NCBI GenBank assembly: GCA_963735445.1
Contig: CAVTLC010000015.1
Coordinates: 1 to 64,000 of the forward strand
Direction of reading: 5' to 3'
DNA from: AP-15 sp963735445
GTDB lineage: Bacteria > Pseudomonadota > Alphaproteobacteria > ATCC43930 > CGMCC-115725
DNA: 64,000 bases
Made by a program: the position numbers and the translations under genes. Under the pieces are notes generated by a model. The model worked only from the letters and a program-made list of their open reading frames with translations. It searched no databases and was not told the DNA's origin. Below are positions 56,207-64,000 of the stretch, one piece after another; positions within the stretch are counted from its first letter, which is position 1, and the number at the start of each line of letters is the position of its first letter.

Positions 56207-57055
56207 CTAAACCGCGTTCTCAGGGGCCGGGATGAACGGCATCCCGCCGAAATGGCTCTGATTATCAAAGAAGTTTGTGCAGGTTGCGAGGCTGCGGTCG
56301 CAGCCCGGTAAGAGCTGGAATTCATCGCCGACTGTCGGTGTATCTAGAAAACCGAGTTTGACAGTAACCGATTGCCCCGGGACAAAGCCGGCGATCGTCC
56401 GCATGGCGCCTGTATTCGCCCCGGACATTCCGATGATCGAGCCCTGGAGAAATGGCGCGGCCGTTGCTGGCGCGCCCTGGATCACAGTCGACGTCGACCC
56501 GGCGACGCAGGGGAATGTTAGCGCAAGGCTGTTGCGGTCAAACTGGCACATGGCATCCCCAAATACATGCGTGCAGGATGGCTGCCATAGTCGCCGCGGC
56601 ATCTGAATGTTCAGCAATTCCAGATGTGAACGACATTTTATGTCCATTCCTGTGCGACTTGCATGTACTTCCGAAATGCGCCCAGCGAACAGCACAACTG
56701 TGCCGGCAACCGTTGCATAGGGCTGCATAAATGCGCGCTCTACCTGCAAAGTGGCGCCGTCGAATTGTCCAGTCCACGCCGCCTGCAGCCATGGGATTGA
56801 GCCCACGAGATCGGCAGGCTCGGGATAGACTTTGACATCGAGCTCGTCTACCTGGACCCCCGCTATGATCTTGATTTTGGAGCGCTCGAATTTGGGACCG
56901 AGGGCGAACGAATTGCCGTTAGCGAAAATGGCCGTTGCAGCACCGGAATAGTGGTAAACGCGGCCGTCTACTAGTGCAAATGTGTAGAGATCCGCCATTA
57001 TAAATCGCGTTCCGGAGTTAAGTAGCGCAATCAGCGCCGGGCTTGCTGGCTTCAC
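56207..57055 (-). CDS. Phage tail hub protein, DUF2163/BR0599 type
   Basis: A 282-residue tail hub protein. Features of DUF2163 plus the phage_BR0599 C-terminus are MADLYTFALVDGRVYHYSG, SKIKIIAGVQVDELDVKVYP, QMPRRLWQPSCTHVFGDAMC and GCDRSLATCTNFFDNQSHFG, with paired Cys (CTHVFGDAMC, LLPGCDRSLATC) as in the family, then GGMPFIPAPENAV. Corresponds to g13 of RcGTA. The start overlaps the DUF2460 gene stop by 4 bp. Confidence 0.9.
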   Translation of the reverse strand: MKPASPALIALLNSGTRFIMADLYTFALVDGRVYHYSGAATAIFANGNSFALGPKFERSKIKIIAGVQVDELDVKVYPEPADLVGSIPWLQAAWTGQFDGATLQVERAFMQPYATVAGTVVLFAGRISEVHASRTGMDIKCRSHLELLNIQMPRRLWQPSCTHVFGDAMCQFDRNSLALTFPCVAGSTSTVIQGAPATAAPFLQGSIIGMSGANTGAMRTIAGFVPGQSVTVKLGFLDTPTVGDEFQLLPGCDRSLATCTNFFDNQSHFGGMPFIPAPENAV

Positions 57056-57675
57056 GGGAACACCGTAATAAAGGTCAGTTTTTTAAGCTGCCATAGCCGA
57101 TACATGAAATTCTCAAATTGATAGCTATCGTCAGTAAACCTGCACCGGAACCAAAATGAGAAGTCCGCCGTAATCACTAGACCAGTGGCAGGCGGTATTA
57201 CGAAAGACACCAACCCGGTGCTTGGATCGACGCTGTAGCTCGCTGTGTTTTGAATTGTTCCGTTGAAATATACCGCATCGACGATATTTGGAGCAACTAT
57301 CGGCTCTGCGAAACCGCCGCCAGGTAATGAACTCCCTATTGTCCGCTGTAACTGAAAAATATATCTGCTAGAATCGCCTATGCCGAGAAACTGATCGGCT
57401 GTCGAGTGATCGCTTGGATCTTTAAACAGAAACGTACTATGAGCGCCTTGGCTCGTGAGATAAAATCCCAGCAGAGTTCGCAGTTCGTCGAGCCCGGCGT
57501 CAGGATTGTCTCGTAAAAATGCGAAACTCAGAGTGAACTGCCATAGCGGGTAGGGGTAGTCAAGCGCTCTGAGTTCGCGACCGGAAGCCGCTCGCTGAAC
57601 CCGGGTCTGGAAGATGGGCGATTTTGTGACGCTCCAGGTAAGTCCGGGTAACTCAGGGAAAATGATTGTCATCAA
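57052..57675 (-). CDS. Phage distal tail protein, DUF2460 type
   Basis: A 207-residue distal-tail (Dit-like) protein. DUF2460 features: IIFPELPGLTWSVTKSPIFQ, TRVQRAASGRELRALDYPYP, LWQFTLSFAFLRD near residues 45-57, LLGFYLTSQGAHSTFLFKDP near 70-90, and the C-terminal FWFRCRFTDDSYQFENFMY then LWQLKKLTFITV. Corresponds to g12 of RcGTA. Both ends overlap neighbouring genes by about 4 bp, indicating one operon. Confidence 0.92.
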   Translation of the reverse strand: MMTIIFPELPGLTWSVTKSPIFQTRVQRAASGRELRALDYPYPLWQFTLSFAFLRDNPDAGLDELRTLLGFYLTSQGAHSTFLFKDPSDHSTADQFLGIGDSSRYIFQLQRTIGSSLPGGGFAEPIVAPNIVDAVYFNGTIQNTASYSVDPSTGLVSFVIPPATGLVITADFSFWFRCRFTDDSYQFENFMYRLWQLKKLTFITVFP

Positions 57676-58763
57676 GAGTTCCGCATCGCTGAACCGTTAC
57701 GCATCGCTTGGTTGATTGCGGATACCAAGTTTGCTCCGTTGTTTTTGAAGAAAGTAGCTACCGACTGGCTATCCATGGCCGAGACGTTAAAGACAATAGG
57801 GTTGCTGTTCGAAGCCAAGCCGCCGGAGCCGATCGCGGACTGTAAACCTTCGCTGATATTTGCGGGTAGCACCATTTCATTTGTATGCAGAAGCGCCAAC
57901 GATGTCGATGGCACCATCCAGCCCCCCTGAGCCGACGGCACGATGCCGCCGTGTTCGAAGCCGAATAACGACCCAATGCCCTTGAACAAGGTCCCAAAGA
58001 CTCCTCCGCCAACTACTCCTTCGCCCGCGGAGTCGACGAGGCCTGAGAAATTTTGGTTACCGCCAAACAGGTTGCCTCCCACCAGGCTCCCAATTCCACC
58101 GAACACGTCTTTTAACGAGGAGTTTACAAACTCGGCGACGGCTGAATGAGCGAGATTAGACAAGGCATTCTCAACCGTCGCAGTGCCTGTAACAATTCGC
58201 GTGACAGAAGAACTTAAACTATTTTCAACTGGCTGAAGCAAACTATGCCATTGAGATTGACTGTTTCGTACTGCTTCGGCATCAAGTCTATCCTTGTCGG
58301 CAATATACTCCTCGTAAGCAAGTGCCTCCTGTTGGTTTATCGTTTTTTGGCGTTCAGCATCGTCTTCGTCAGCGGCGTGCTTCTTTTCGTAATATTCCTG
58401 TTGCAGGGCCCATTGGTCATCAATCGATTCTGCTAGGCTGGCTGTCGTGCTGTCCAGCTGTGTAACCGAAATACCGGGGGCCTGGTAGCCAGTTCCGACC
58501 AAATCGTTGGCCTGGCCCGTTGGCATCCGTAACGGTACGGTGAGGCTGACCGTATTGGCCTGCAGTGCGCCGATTGTCGATTCGATCTGGGTCGCCGTTG
58601 CGGCGATTTCGCTTCGCGCGTTTTGCGCAACACTGCTCAGGTCAGAGAACTGAGCCTTTATTGTCTCCACTGCCGTCTCGACTGCATCAGCAGCGCTTTT
58701 CATTCCCGACAGGAGATCGTCCACCTGGGCGGTTATGGCAACGCTGGTTTCGATATCCGCCAC
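57672..58763 (-). CDS. Phage tail tape-measure-like protein
   Basis: A 363-residue protein that begins with helical, coiled-coil-rich residues (DLLSGMKSAADAVETAVETI then QFSDLSSVAQNARSEIAATA) and continues through a charged helix (WALQQEYYEKKHAADEDDAE). The Gly-rich C-terminal half contains FKGIGSLFGFEHGGIVPSAQ and GGWMVPSTSLALLHTNEMVLP, common in tape-measure proteins near their ends. It is between the chaperone and DUF2460 genes, the tape-measure position (g11 in RcGTA). It is short, so it implies a short tail or processing. Confidence 0.82.
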   Translation of the reverse strand: MADIETSVAITAQVDDLLSGMKSAADAVETAVETIKAQFSDLSSVAQNARSEIAATATQIESTIGALQANTVSLTVPLRMPTGQANDLVGTGYQAPGISVTQLDSTTASLAESIDDQWALQQEYYEKKHAADEDDAERQKTINQQEALAYEEYIADKDRLDAEAVRNSQSQWHSLLQPVENSLSSSVTRIVTGTATVENALSNLAHSAVAEFVNSSLKDVFGGIGSLVGGNLFGGNQNFSGLVDSAGEGVVGGGVFGTLFKGIGSLFGFEHGGIVPSAQGGWMVPSTSLALLHTNEMVLPANISEGLQSAIGSGGLASNSNPIVFNVSAMDSQSVATFFKNNGANLVSAINQAMRNGSAMRNS

Positions 58764-58815
58764 GTCTTCCTCTCAAGAAAGCACAAGCACCGCTGCTCGA
58801 CACTTAAAAATTTTG

Positions 58816-59170
58816 TCAATCTGATAAATTCTGAGTTATCCCCCGCAACTTTGAAAAATCTAGCTCTACCGGCCGCAATCCCGCATGGATATCGCCGCAT
58901 GTGAATGCGGGTCCGAGTTCGGTGAGAAGCTGTTCGGATTTACCGCGCTCTGTGGACGTTGGGACTTGGGGATTACGACTCCGCTTCTTTGCACCAAGAT
59001 AAGCAGCAATCAACAGATGTGTTGGCGGGTGTTCAATCCAATAACAAGTCAACTCCTCGACGTCGAAGAGCGTCATCGAGTCGATTACCGGATAGCTGTA
59101 TCCGCAAGCGGTGGCAAGAAGGCCATAGATATGTCCCCAGTCGCCGCCGGGATTGCCGCCGTCACCCCCG
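58816..59170 (-). CDS. Tail chaperone extension in the -1 frame (GT-type)
   Basis: The -1 frame entering from the chaperone gene is open from about 59200 to a stop at 58816. It encodes GNPGGDWGHIYGLLATACGY, then SYPVIDSMTLFDVEELTCYW and IEHPPTHLLIAAYLGAKKR. This has the look of the T part of phage G/GT tail chaperones and has no strong start of its own (an ATG at 59076 lies inside this segment). Candidate slip sites are CGGGGGAA (about 59200) and CGGGGGTG (about 59170). Product length about 240 residues. Confidence 0.65.
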
Positions 59171-59546
59171 AACCGCGTTCGGGGGCCATGGCTTCCCCCG
59201 GCTGTAACGCCCGTGGGCTAAGGCCTGACCCTGTCAGCACTGCATGCAATATGGGGGCAGCGTTGCCAAGGTCGAGCAGATCCTCGACAGTTTCTATAGT
59301 AATATTGGGATAGTTCCTCTGCAATGCAGCAAACACAATTTCAACTAAGACACCGATTTGAGTCTCCCCAAGTTGGGTGTTGAGATTAGACAACTCCCGC
59401 ACTTTCGGCATTAGCCGGCGAAGCTGACCTAAAGTAAGTGGGGGTATCGTCCATTCTCTCCCGCCGATCGAGATCGCCACCCCGGGAATCACTCTACTCT
59501 CCCAAAAATTGACGGTATCGACTGTTGCAATGTGATCATTCGACAC
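59085..59546 (-). CDS. Phage tail assembly chaperone (short form)
   Basis: A 153-residue protein just after the major tail protein gene, the place of tail chaperones. Features: INFWE-type start (VDTVNFWESRVIPGVAISIG), GGREWTIPPLTLGQLRRLMP near 30-50, QIGVLVEIVFAALQRNYPNI near 73-92 and TIETVEDLLDLGNAAP. The 3' part contains runs of G on the coding strand (59195-59199 and 59165-59169), and the -1 frame is open through this end, so the chaperone is probably also made as a longer frameshift product. Confidence 0.8.
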   Translation of the reverse strand: MSNDHIATVDTVNFWESRVIPGVAISIGGREWTIPPLTLGQLRRLMPKVRELSNLNTQLGETQIGVLVEIVFAALQRNYPNITIETVEDLLDLGNAAPILHAVLTGSGLSPRALQPGEAMAPERGSGVTAAIPAATGDISMAFLPPLADTAIR

Positions 59547-60282
59547 TACTCAGATATCCGATTGTCCCTGAAGCGTCCGCAAATGCCATGAAATCGAGCT
59601 CGTTAATAGTCCAATCGTCAATTTTGGTTGGCATTGAAAGTTTACTGGCAGTGCAAGTGTTCAGCCGCAGCGCTATCCCTTCGCCGCTATAGGTGGTGTA
59701 GAACGTGGCCTTGAATGTCGGCGTCGTTCCCATCAGCTGGTTAGTCAGCGTCAACTTGTTGCCTGTAGTCGCTGCATTATAGCTATAGGAGATCATTAAC
59801 GCTTCGTTAGAGTCTGCAGCAGAAAATGTATAAACACCGTTGGCGAAGTTCACTGAGTACTGGCCTGCTTCAGATGGCGTAGTTACTCTATTAAACCGCC
59901 TCCCACTGGCGGCATATACGACACCTAGATCGTCGTTGTAGGCAGATGCATTCGCCACCGTCACGGTAAACGGAATCACAGCCGGAACAATCGCGGCTTC
60001 AAGTTCCGATATCGCAAATTGACCCGTAGCCGCATTTATGCCGAAAAAGATATCCGAATACAGAAGACCCAGGACTTGTGCGAATTTTGCTTTGCCGGTG
60101 ATCTTGCCTTGACCTCGCGCGATCGCGACGGGAAATTGAAGCTGACCATATAGCTCTTTGTCGGTCCAATCGAAATCGATCTGGATGTCCTGAAGCACGC
60201 CGAACTGACGCGGGCCGATTCCCGAGCCTGCAACGTCTGTGCGTTCTCCCCACAGCGCACCCGAGCCAAAGCTGAGCTGCAT
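59536..60282 (-). CDS. Phage major tail tube protein
   Basis: A 248-residue beta-rich protein in the major-tail-protein position (g9 of RcGTA). It starts MQLSFGSGALWGERTDVAGS with GPRQFGVLQDIQIDFDWTDK, then ELYGQLQFPVAIARGQGKIT, a common pattern in tail tube proteins. YAASGRRFNRVTTPSEAGQY and FANGVYTFSAADSNEALMIS in the middle resemble an Ig-like insertion. The end WTINELDFMAFADASGTIG is typical. Overlaps the chaperone gene by 11 bp. Confidence 0.82.
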   Translation of the reverse strand: MQLSFGSGALWGERTDVAGSGIGPRQFGVLQDIQIDFDWTDKELYGQLQFPVAIARGQGKITGKAKFAQVLGLLYSDIFFGINAATGQFAISELEAAIVPAVIPFTVTVANASAYNDDLGVVYAASGRRFNRVTTPSEAGQYSVNFANGVYTFSAADSNEALMISYSYNAATTGNKLTLTNQLMGTTPTFKATFYTTYSGEGIALRLNTCTASKLSMPTKIDDWTINELDFMAFADASGTIGYLSSVE

Positions 60283-60283
60283 T

Positions 60284-60508
60284 CTAGATACTCCCTTCGG
60301 GATTATTTCCCCGGAGCGTTCGGGGAATCATCAGGCGTTTCAAAGCTTCCTTAGCTGCATGTGCGGCATTCCAAGCTGCGGCGTTGCGGGCAACCGCTGA
60401 TCCCGGAAAATAATCGGCCCACCATCTCTCAATCAGCGAATTCAGAGCTTCAGCGGATTGTCCAGCTGCGGCAGCCGGTCCGGATTTTTTCTGGCCATCG
60501 TTACTCAT
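60284..60508 (-). CDS. Small phage protein between tail terminator and tail tube genes
   Basis: A 74-residue helical protein starting MSNDGQKKSGPAAAAGQSAE, with an Ala-rich C-terminal half (VARNAAAWNAAHAAKEALKRL). Its stop is one base before the tail tube start and its own start overlaps the preceding small frame by 8 bp. Homology is not recognised. Confidence 0.6.
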   Translation of the reverse strand: MSNDGQKKSGPAAAAGQSAEALNSLIERWWADYFPGSAVARNAAAWNAAHAAKEALKRLMIPRTLRGNNPEGSI

Positions 60509-60664
60509 TCAAACGAATCCTATTGTCACACTCAAGCCGCGGTTCGAGTGTAATGAAATAGCTTTGCGACGGTGCTTGATCTTTTGCCTCGTCAATGGGC
60601 ACCCTCAGACCCTGATACCGATCCGGCCCCCAGATCCGGCCCTATACATCATCGGCGGCGGCAT
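60501..60664 (-). CDS. Possible small phage ORF with a frameshift
   Basis: A short minus-strand reading: MPPPMMYRAGSG from ATG 60664, shifting frame near 60625 to DRYQGLRVPIDEAKDQAPSQ, then SYFITLEPRLECDNRIRLNE, with TAA at 60503-60501 overlapping the next gene start. The second half has a plausible protein composition; the first half is weak. A start at GTG (VPIDEAK...) is an alternative and would give about 34 residues. Confidence 0.35.
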
Positions 60665-60756
60665 CCATCGGGTAAATTTCACGGGCTATTCAGGATCGTC
60701 AGGGATATTGGGTCGCACGGTTAAAGAAAGCATCGTAGGCCTGTAAAGGCTGCGCT

Positions 60757-61191
60757 TCAGGTACAAACGATTTCCACGGGAACGATAGCAATGGCCTGAT
60801 CTCCGAGAACACCTTCGTCAGTCTCGATTTTGCCCGCGATGTACGCGTGCTGAACCATCTCCGGTAGGCCAAGGTTTTGAATGCCCGTTGCCATTGATGG
60901 AGATAAAGCCTGTTCGAGCGCGTCAAGTAGGGGGTTTAAGATTATTGCGGGCGCCGCATAAGGATCGCTCGAATGGGCGTAAACATAGAAGTCAACATAA
61001 AGTGTCCAGACGATCGGAGCTCCCAATGCCTTCATAGAGGCGTGTGCGCCCTTTTGGCTCATGAACAATGCTGGCTGTTCGACGGGCGGGACGTCGGACC
61101 AATGACGTAGGCGCCGATTGGCCGTAGCAAAGCTCCAGGCACCTGAACCCAAAGTCCACAGAGCCGAATAAATTGCTTCACGTTCTATCAT
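60757..61191 (-). CDS. Phage tail terminator/completion protein, DUF3168 type
   Basis: A 144-residue protein of the DUF3168 type (g8 of RcGTA), capping the tail tube at the head end. Features: EREAIYSALWTLGSGAW near the start, VPPVEQPALFMSQKGAHASM, then LGAPIVWTLYVDFYVYAHSS and ILNPLLDALEQAL, and the ending VLGDQAIAIVPVEIVCT. Its ATG overlaps the stop of the gp10-like gene (ATGA). Confidence 0.85.
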   Translation of the reverse strand: MIEREAIYSALWTLGSGAWSFATANRRLRHWSDVPPVEQPALFMSQKGAHASMKALGAPIVWTLYVDFYVYAHSSDPYAAPAIILNPLLDALEQALSPSMATGIQNLGLPEMVQHAYIAGKIETDEGVLGDQAIAIVPVEIVCT

Positions 61192-61651
61192 CGGCTAAAA
61201 TAGAGTGCGTGGTTGACGTGTCTGTCGACATAGGGTGCATATCGTGAAGTGCCGATGTGAGCAACCGATCCCGCGGCAGAGCCATATACCGGGATACGTG
61301 TCTTGCCCTTCATCGCCTTGGTGCCAATTGGATATACAAAAGTTTACTTGAGCCGTTGCATAGCTGTGCGTAGGTTTCTAGGCTGAATCCATGTGTCGTG
61401 GCGTTATCGAAATTCGGCAGCACGGTCGCCCTGACCCTGCCCTTGCTTTCCGCCAGCTGCCTGCTGATGCTGTTCTTTAATCTATCGTGGAGCGACGGCA
61501 AGTGAGCGCCGGATGCGCGGCGCTGAAAATCAAATTGCTGCTTAATCCCCAGCTTGACAATAGCTCGAGTTATACCCTGGGCACTAGAGACATGGATCCG
61601 TTTCAGCCCGTTCAGCACCGCTCCGTCTCCTTTAATGCCAGCCGAGATCAC
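61188..61651 (-). pseudogene. HK97 gp10-like head-tail joining protein, frameshifted
   Basis: The first frame starts MISAGIKGDGAVLNGLKRIH and gives the helical gp10-type region (LHDRLKNSISRQLAESKGRV then LETYAQLCNGSSK). The frame breaks near 61340. Continuation in the next frame is FVYPIGTKAMKGKTRIPVYG, then VAHIGTSRYAPYVDRHVNHA, ending at TGA 61190-61188, which overlaps the DUF3168 start. Restored length is about 154 residues. It belongs to the head-tail joining set. Confidence 0.75.
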
Positions 61652-62295
61652 AGCGCGCCACCGACGATTGAGGCATCGGTTGCGGTGGGCGCCATCATCA
61701 CCGAATTGCCATTGAGCGGCGCAACAACCCGATATTGTTGAAGCAGGGTTAGAATTGCCGCGCTCATATCCTTTTGGGAGTAGCTTACGGTCTCCCCTCC
61801 ACCGACAGCCTTGGAGATTTCACCGATCCGCATTCGTTCGCGATAGCGCAACGCGACGAGTTCTATACAAGCCTGGGAAAGTTCAGGTGGAATCGCCGGA
61901 TACCCCGCCGTATAAGAAAAGACAATGTTCTGAGCTCCCCGCACAAACCGATACCCACGCAAAACGAGTTCGGTGGATGAAAAAGCATATCCGGTAGTCG
62001 AACCAGCGCTTGGCGTGAGACCTAGAGCGGGAGGAATGACAATGCCGTCGATTGCGAGCGTCAACACAGCGCTGACCGGAAAACAGGCGAATTGTAAACG
62101 CTGACCACCAGTCCCATCACGTACTTCCAGATAATCGCCAACCGAAATACGGCGATTGAGCCAGGTCTGTATGTATTGACTCGCGGCCGTGATAAGCCTG
62201 GTCAACAGGCCATCATCAGTTGGTGGAAACGCGCTCTGGCCAGTCTGCAGCCACGCTTTCACGTCGGCCAACGTCGTCAGATCACAGTATGCCAT
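61648..62295 (-). CDS. Phage head-tail connector (gp6-like)
   Basis: A 215-residue protein of the gp6-like connector/adaptor type. Typical parts: AYCDLTTLADVKAWLQTGQS near the start, LLTRLITAASQYIQTWLNRR near 30-50, NIVFSYTAGYPAIPPELSQA near 125-145, and CIELVALRYRERMRIGEISK then SYSQKDMSAAILTLLQQYR. Start ATG 62295 was chosen because GGAG lies 8 nt upstream; ATG 62304 and 62319 are in frame. Corresponds to g6 of RcGTA. Confidence 0.85.
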   Translation of the reverse strand: MAYCDLTTLADVKAWLQTGQSAFPPTDDGLLTRLITAASQYIQTWLNRRISVGDYLEVRDGTGGQRLQFACFPVSAVLTLAIDGIVIPPALGLTPSAGSTTGYAFSSTELVLRGYRFVRGAQNIVFSYTAGYPAIPPELSQACIELVALRYRERMRIGEISKAVGGGETVSYSQKDMSAAILTLLQQYRVVAPLNGNSVMMAPTATDASIVGGAL

Positions 62296-62402
62296 TGGAT
62301 CCATCTCCGCGGCTCTCATTCACGGCAGCCACCGCTTTAGGCAACAGGATTTTTGACCTTTACTGTACTGCGCCGAACCCAACTCTGCACATAACGACTC
62401 GT

Positions 62403-62741
62403 TTACCTTTTATGGAACAGCGACAACCAATGGCCAATAAGTTCGGCTACTGCGTCGGCCGGAACGAGTACATCCCCGTTCTCGTCGGTTTGATCTATGG
62501 ATCCTCGATAGGTATACGTATTGTATGACCGCACTCGCACTAAACCTTGCCCCGAATTTGAATCGGGAGGTTCTCCAACCTTGGTTCTTGATTCGACGGC
62601 AAACCCCCCGCTGTTGACGAGGTACAGCGCCACTTCTCTTGGCACATAGACGGAGTGGTCGACTGCCACGCGATAGCGCGTCATGCCGTGACTGACCTCA
62701 TCTTGGCCAAACATCGCACGCAGCGCTATCAACTCGGACAT
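62403..62741 (-). CDS. Small phage head-region protein
   Basis: A 112-residue protein between capsid and connector genes: MSELIALRAMFGQDEVSHGM, VAVDHSVYVPREVALYLVNS, GGFAVESRTKVGEPPDSN, and a C-terminal LVPADAVAELIGHWLSLFHK. Role unknown; position suggests a minor head or head-completion protein. It starts 6 bp after the capsid gene stop. Confidence 0.6.
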   Translation of the reverse strand: MSELIALRAMFGQDEVSHGMTRYRVAVDHSVYVPREVALYLVNSGGFAVESRTKVGEPPDSNSGQGLVRVRSYNTYTYRGSIDQTDENGDVLVPADAVAELIGHWLSLFHKR

Positions 62742-62747
62742 TAGTGG

Positions 62748-64000
62748 TCAGCCGTTGGCAATATTGCTTATCACGCCCATGGCAAACGGCGCGTATACCG
62801 CTAACACCTCTTCAGCATATACGCCGACCTGACGCTGCCGGGTTACAATCGGCCAGTCGATCTGGTAGTAATCTTGACGGATTTTCACCTCGGCTACGTT
62901 GGGAACCTCGTTCGACTGATATTGGATGGGGAGATTTTCCGCCCAGCCAATGATTGTACCTGGCGGAACCCGCGGATGGATTTTGATCGGAATTCGCAGA
63001 CCACCATAGATAGCGAAAGGATTATAGTAAAATTGTACGACACCTGATGCCGTCAGCTGATATTCGCCATCGCTGCCGTCGGCTGGGGTACTGTAGCGCA
63101 ATAACGGGCCCGAAGCGTTAGAAAGCACCTTTGTGGTGATGTTCTTTAATTCTTGCGCATTTACGTAAAGAACGGTCGGCGATAGCTCAAAGTTGTTCCA
63201 CATAGCCTGGAACATATTATCGATTTCGACCACCGAGCCACGCCCTGACGCGGTAAGTGTAGAACCGGTTCCCGCGGTACCAGTTGCCAGAGTATTGACG
63301 TAGGCGTTTGAGCCGTTTTTAAGCGCTGTTGTCAGCAACCCGTCATAAGCATAGCTAGGATTGGCTGAAAAATCGGTAGTGATCGCCGTTTGCACTTGAT
63401 TCCCAGTGGAGAGCGGCGCAGACACTGCGAGGCTGTTGATCGTGGTTATCGCTTGCAATGTCTCAGTCGCTGTCGAGGTAGAGATATACCAACCGTATGC
63501 CACAGCCCCCTGGATTGGGGCAACACTGCAAAAGAGGGTCTGACCTAAGCTAACGGCTTGGCTCGCCTCACCACTGACATTTGAAGATCCACCGTTGAGA
63601 GTGAACGTCTTGCCATCGACGCCGTTGACAGTTTTTGTCGTGGCCACGCCGCCGGATACGCTCGAATTTTGATAACCTTCAAGCGTAAGGGCAACCACCT
63701 TGACGAAGTATGTCGCGGCAGGCAGCGTTGCGCCGCTACCGGACGCCGATAATGTCGGAGTCGCGGGCGTACCAAGCTGCAACGACGCGTTGCCGGCAAG
63801 GATAGCCATTTCCTCTTTTAGCATCATCTTTTGCAGTAGTCTGAACGTCATCCGCGCTTGGATGTCTTCGAACTCACGACCGGCAGATATGGCTTCAAAG
63901 GTGGCTGCGTCTTCCTCGCCGATGGTGACGAAAGTGGCGGACTTGCTTGATGTCGAATACGACATCTGGCCCGAGCGCTGACCCTCTGGGACCCACCCCA
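62748..64000 (-). CDS. Phage major capsid protein (5' end off window)
   Basis: A capsid-type protein of at least 416 readable residues. The frame is open through the right edge and the likely N-terminus lies beyond it: the sequence before the ATG at 63965 (WVPEGQRSGQ) reads on without a stop. HK97/GTA-type features: SYSTSSKSATFVTIGEEDAA, TFEAISAGREFEDIQARMTF and LLQKMMLKEEMAILAGN. An insertion of about 130 residues rich in Ser/Thr/Gly follows (TLSASGSGATLPAATYFVKV to SAPLSTGNQVQ), likely an Ig-like surface domain. It resumes with DGLLTTALKNGSNAYVNTL and ends DWPIVTRQRQVGVYAEEVLA. First structural gene visible in the module. Confidence 0.85.
   Translation of the reverse strand, partial: GWVPEGQRSGQMSYSTSSKSATFVTIGEEDAATFEAISAGREFEDIQARMTFRLLQKMMLKEEMAILAGNASLQLGTPATPTLSASGSGATLPAATYFVKVVALTLEGYQNSSVSGGVATTKTVNGVDGKTFTLNGGSSNVSGEASQAVSLGQTLFCSVAPIQGAVAYGWYISTSTATETLQAITTINSLAVSAPLSTGNQVQTAITTDFSANPSYAYDGLLTTALKNGSNAYVNTLATGTAGTGSTLTASGRGSVVEIDNMFQAMWNNFELSPTVLYVNAQELKNITTKVLSNASGPLLRYSTPADGSDGEYQLTASGVVQFYYNPFAIYGGLRIPIKIHPRVPPGTIIGWAENLPIQYQSNEVPNVAEVKIRQDYYQIDWPIVTRQRQVGVYAEEVLAVYAPFAMGVISNIANG

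Overview
The window looks like chromosomal DNA of a GC-rich alphaproteobacterium, perhaps Rhodospirillales or a relative. The main evidence is the order secA / ppiC / argJ / mutT, a repABC-type partition cassette with its 16-bp parS palindrome, and a prophage whose structural genes follow the order of alphaproteobacterial gene transfer agents. The genus cannot be fixed from sequence alone.

Layout. (1) 1-4.7 kb: ordinary metabolic genes, namely an ABC peptide-type binding protein running off the left edge, a luciferase-like monooxygenase and an HGGG-type esterase. (2) 5.0-12.6 kb: a minus-strand, plasmid-type gene run with overlapping stops and starts. It encodes a VWA protein, a coiled-coil/membrane protein split by an IS, a VirD4/TraG-type ATPase broken by frameshifts, a DUF736 protein, three small membrane proteins, a small conserved-looking protein, a TPR protein and a secreted Cys-rich protein. 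(3) 13.0-17.0 kb: a decayed, duplicated module of secreted proteins (one with a PEP-CTERM-like tail), each followed by an orphan IS66 TnpA-like HTH protein, then a DUF1554-like secreted pseudogene. (4) 17.1-22.5 kb: a partition module of RepA/ParA, RepB/ParB, a probable DUF1612 HTH protein, parS and two or three unknown genes, but no RepC. (5) 22.8-30.8 kb: a giant repetitive fibre gene with a pilin-like N-terminus, frameshifted and cut off by an IS3-family element. That element in turn carries an IS110-family fragment exactly inside its orfA (to 33.25 kb). (6) 33.5-50.3 kb: chromosomal housekeeping and stress genes (glsB-like, yidB-like, mscL, a truncated trypsin-like protease, a RES-like gene, tRNA-Lys, secA, ppiC, argJ, mutT, MmgE/PrpD, enoyl-CoA hydratase, oligoendopeptidase F, ABC1 kinase, aminotransferase). 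(7) 50.5-64 kb: a minus-strand tailed-phage or GTA-like module from possible lysis genes through the tail to the major capsid protein, which runs off the right edge. It carries two cargo genes, a glycosyltransferase and a frameshifted Tad2-like (anti-Thoeris) gene.

How the genes fit together. Region 2 looks like part of a conjugation-related apparatus that has lost function through an IS insertion and frameshifts. Region 4 would keep a plasmid segregating, so regions 2-5 probably derive from a plasmid or chromid. Region 7 is a coherent virion assembly set ordered head, connector, tail terminator, tail tube, chaperone, tape measure, distal tail, hub, peptidase, tip.

Caution. Single-base-type frameshifts occur in many otherwise recognisable genes (traG-like, fibre, mscL, argJ C-terminus, Tad2-like, a gp10-like gene), and tRNA-Lys has an 8-base T-loop. 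Either the sequence carries indel errors or the region is decaying. Reads are needed before treating any one of these as biology.
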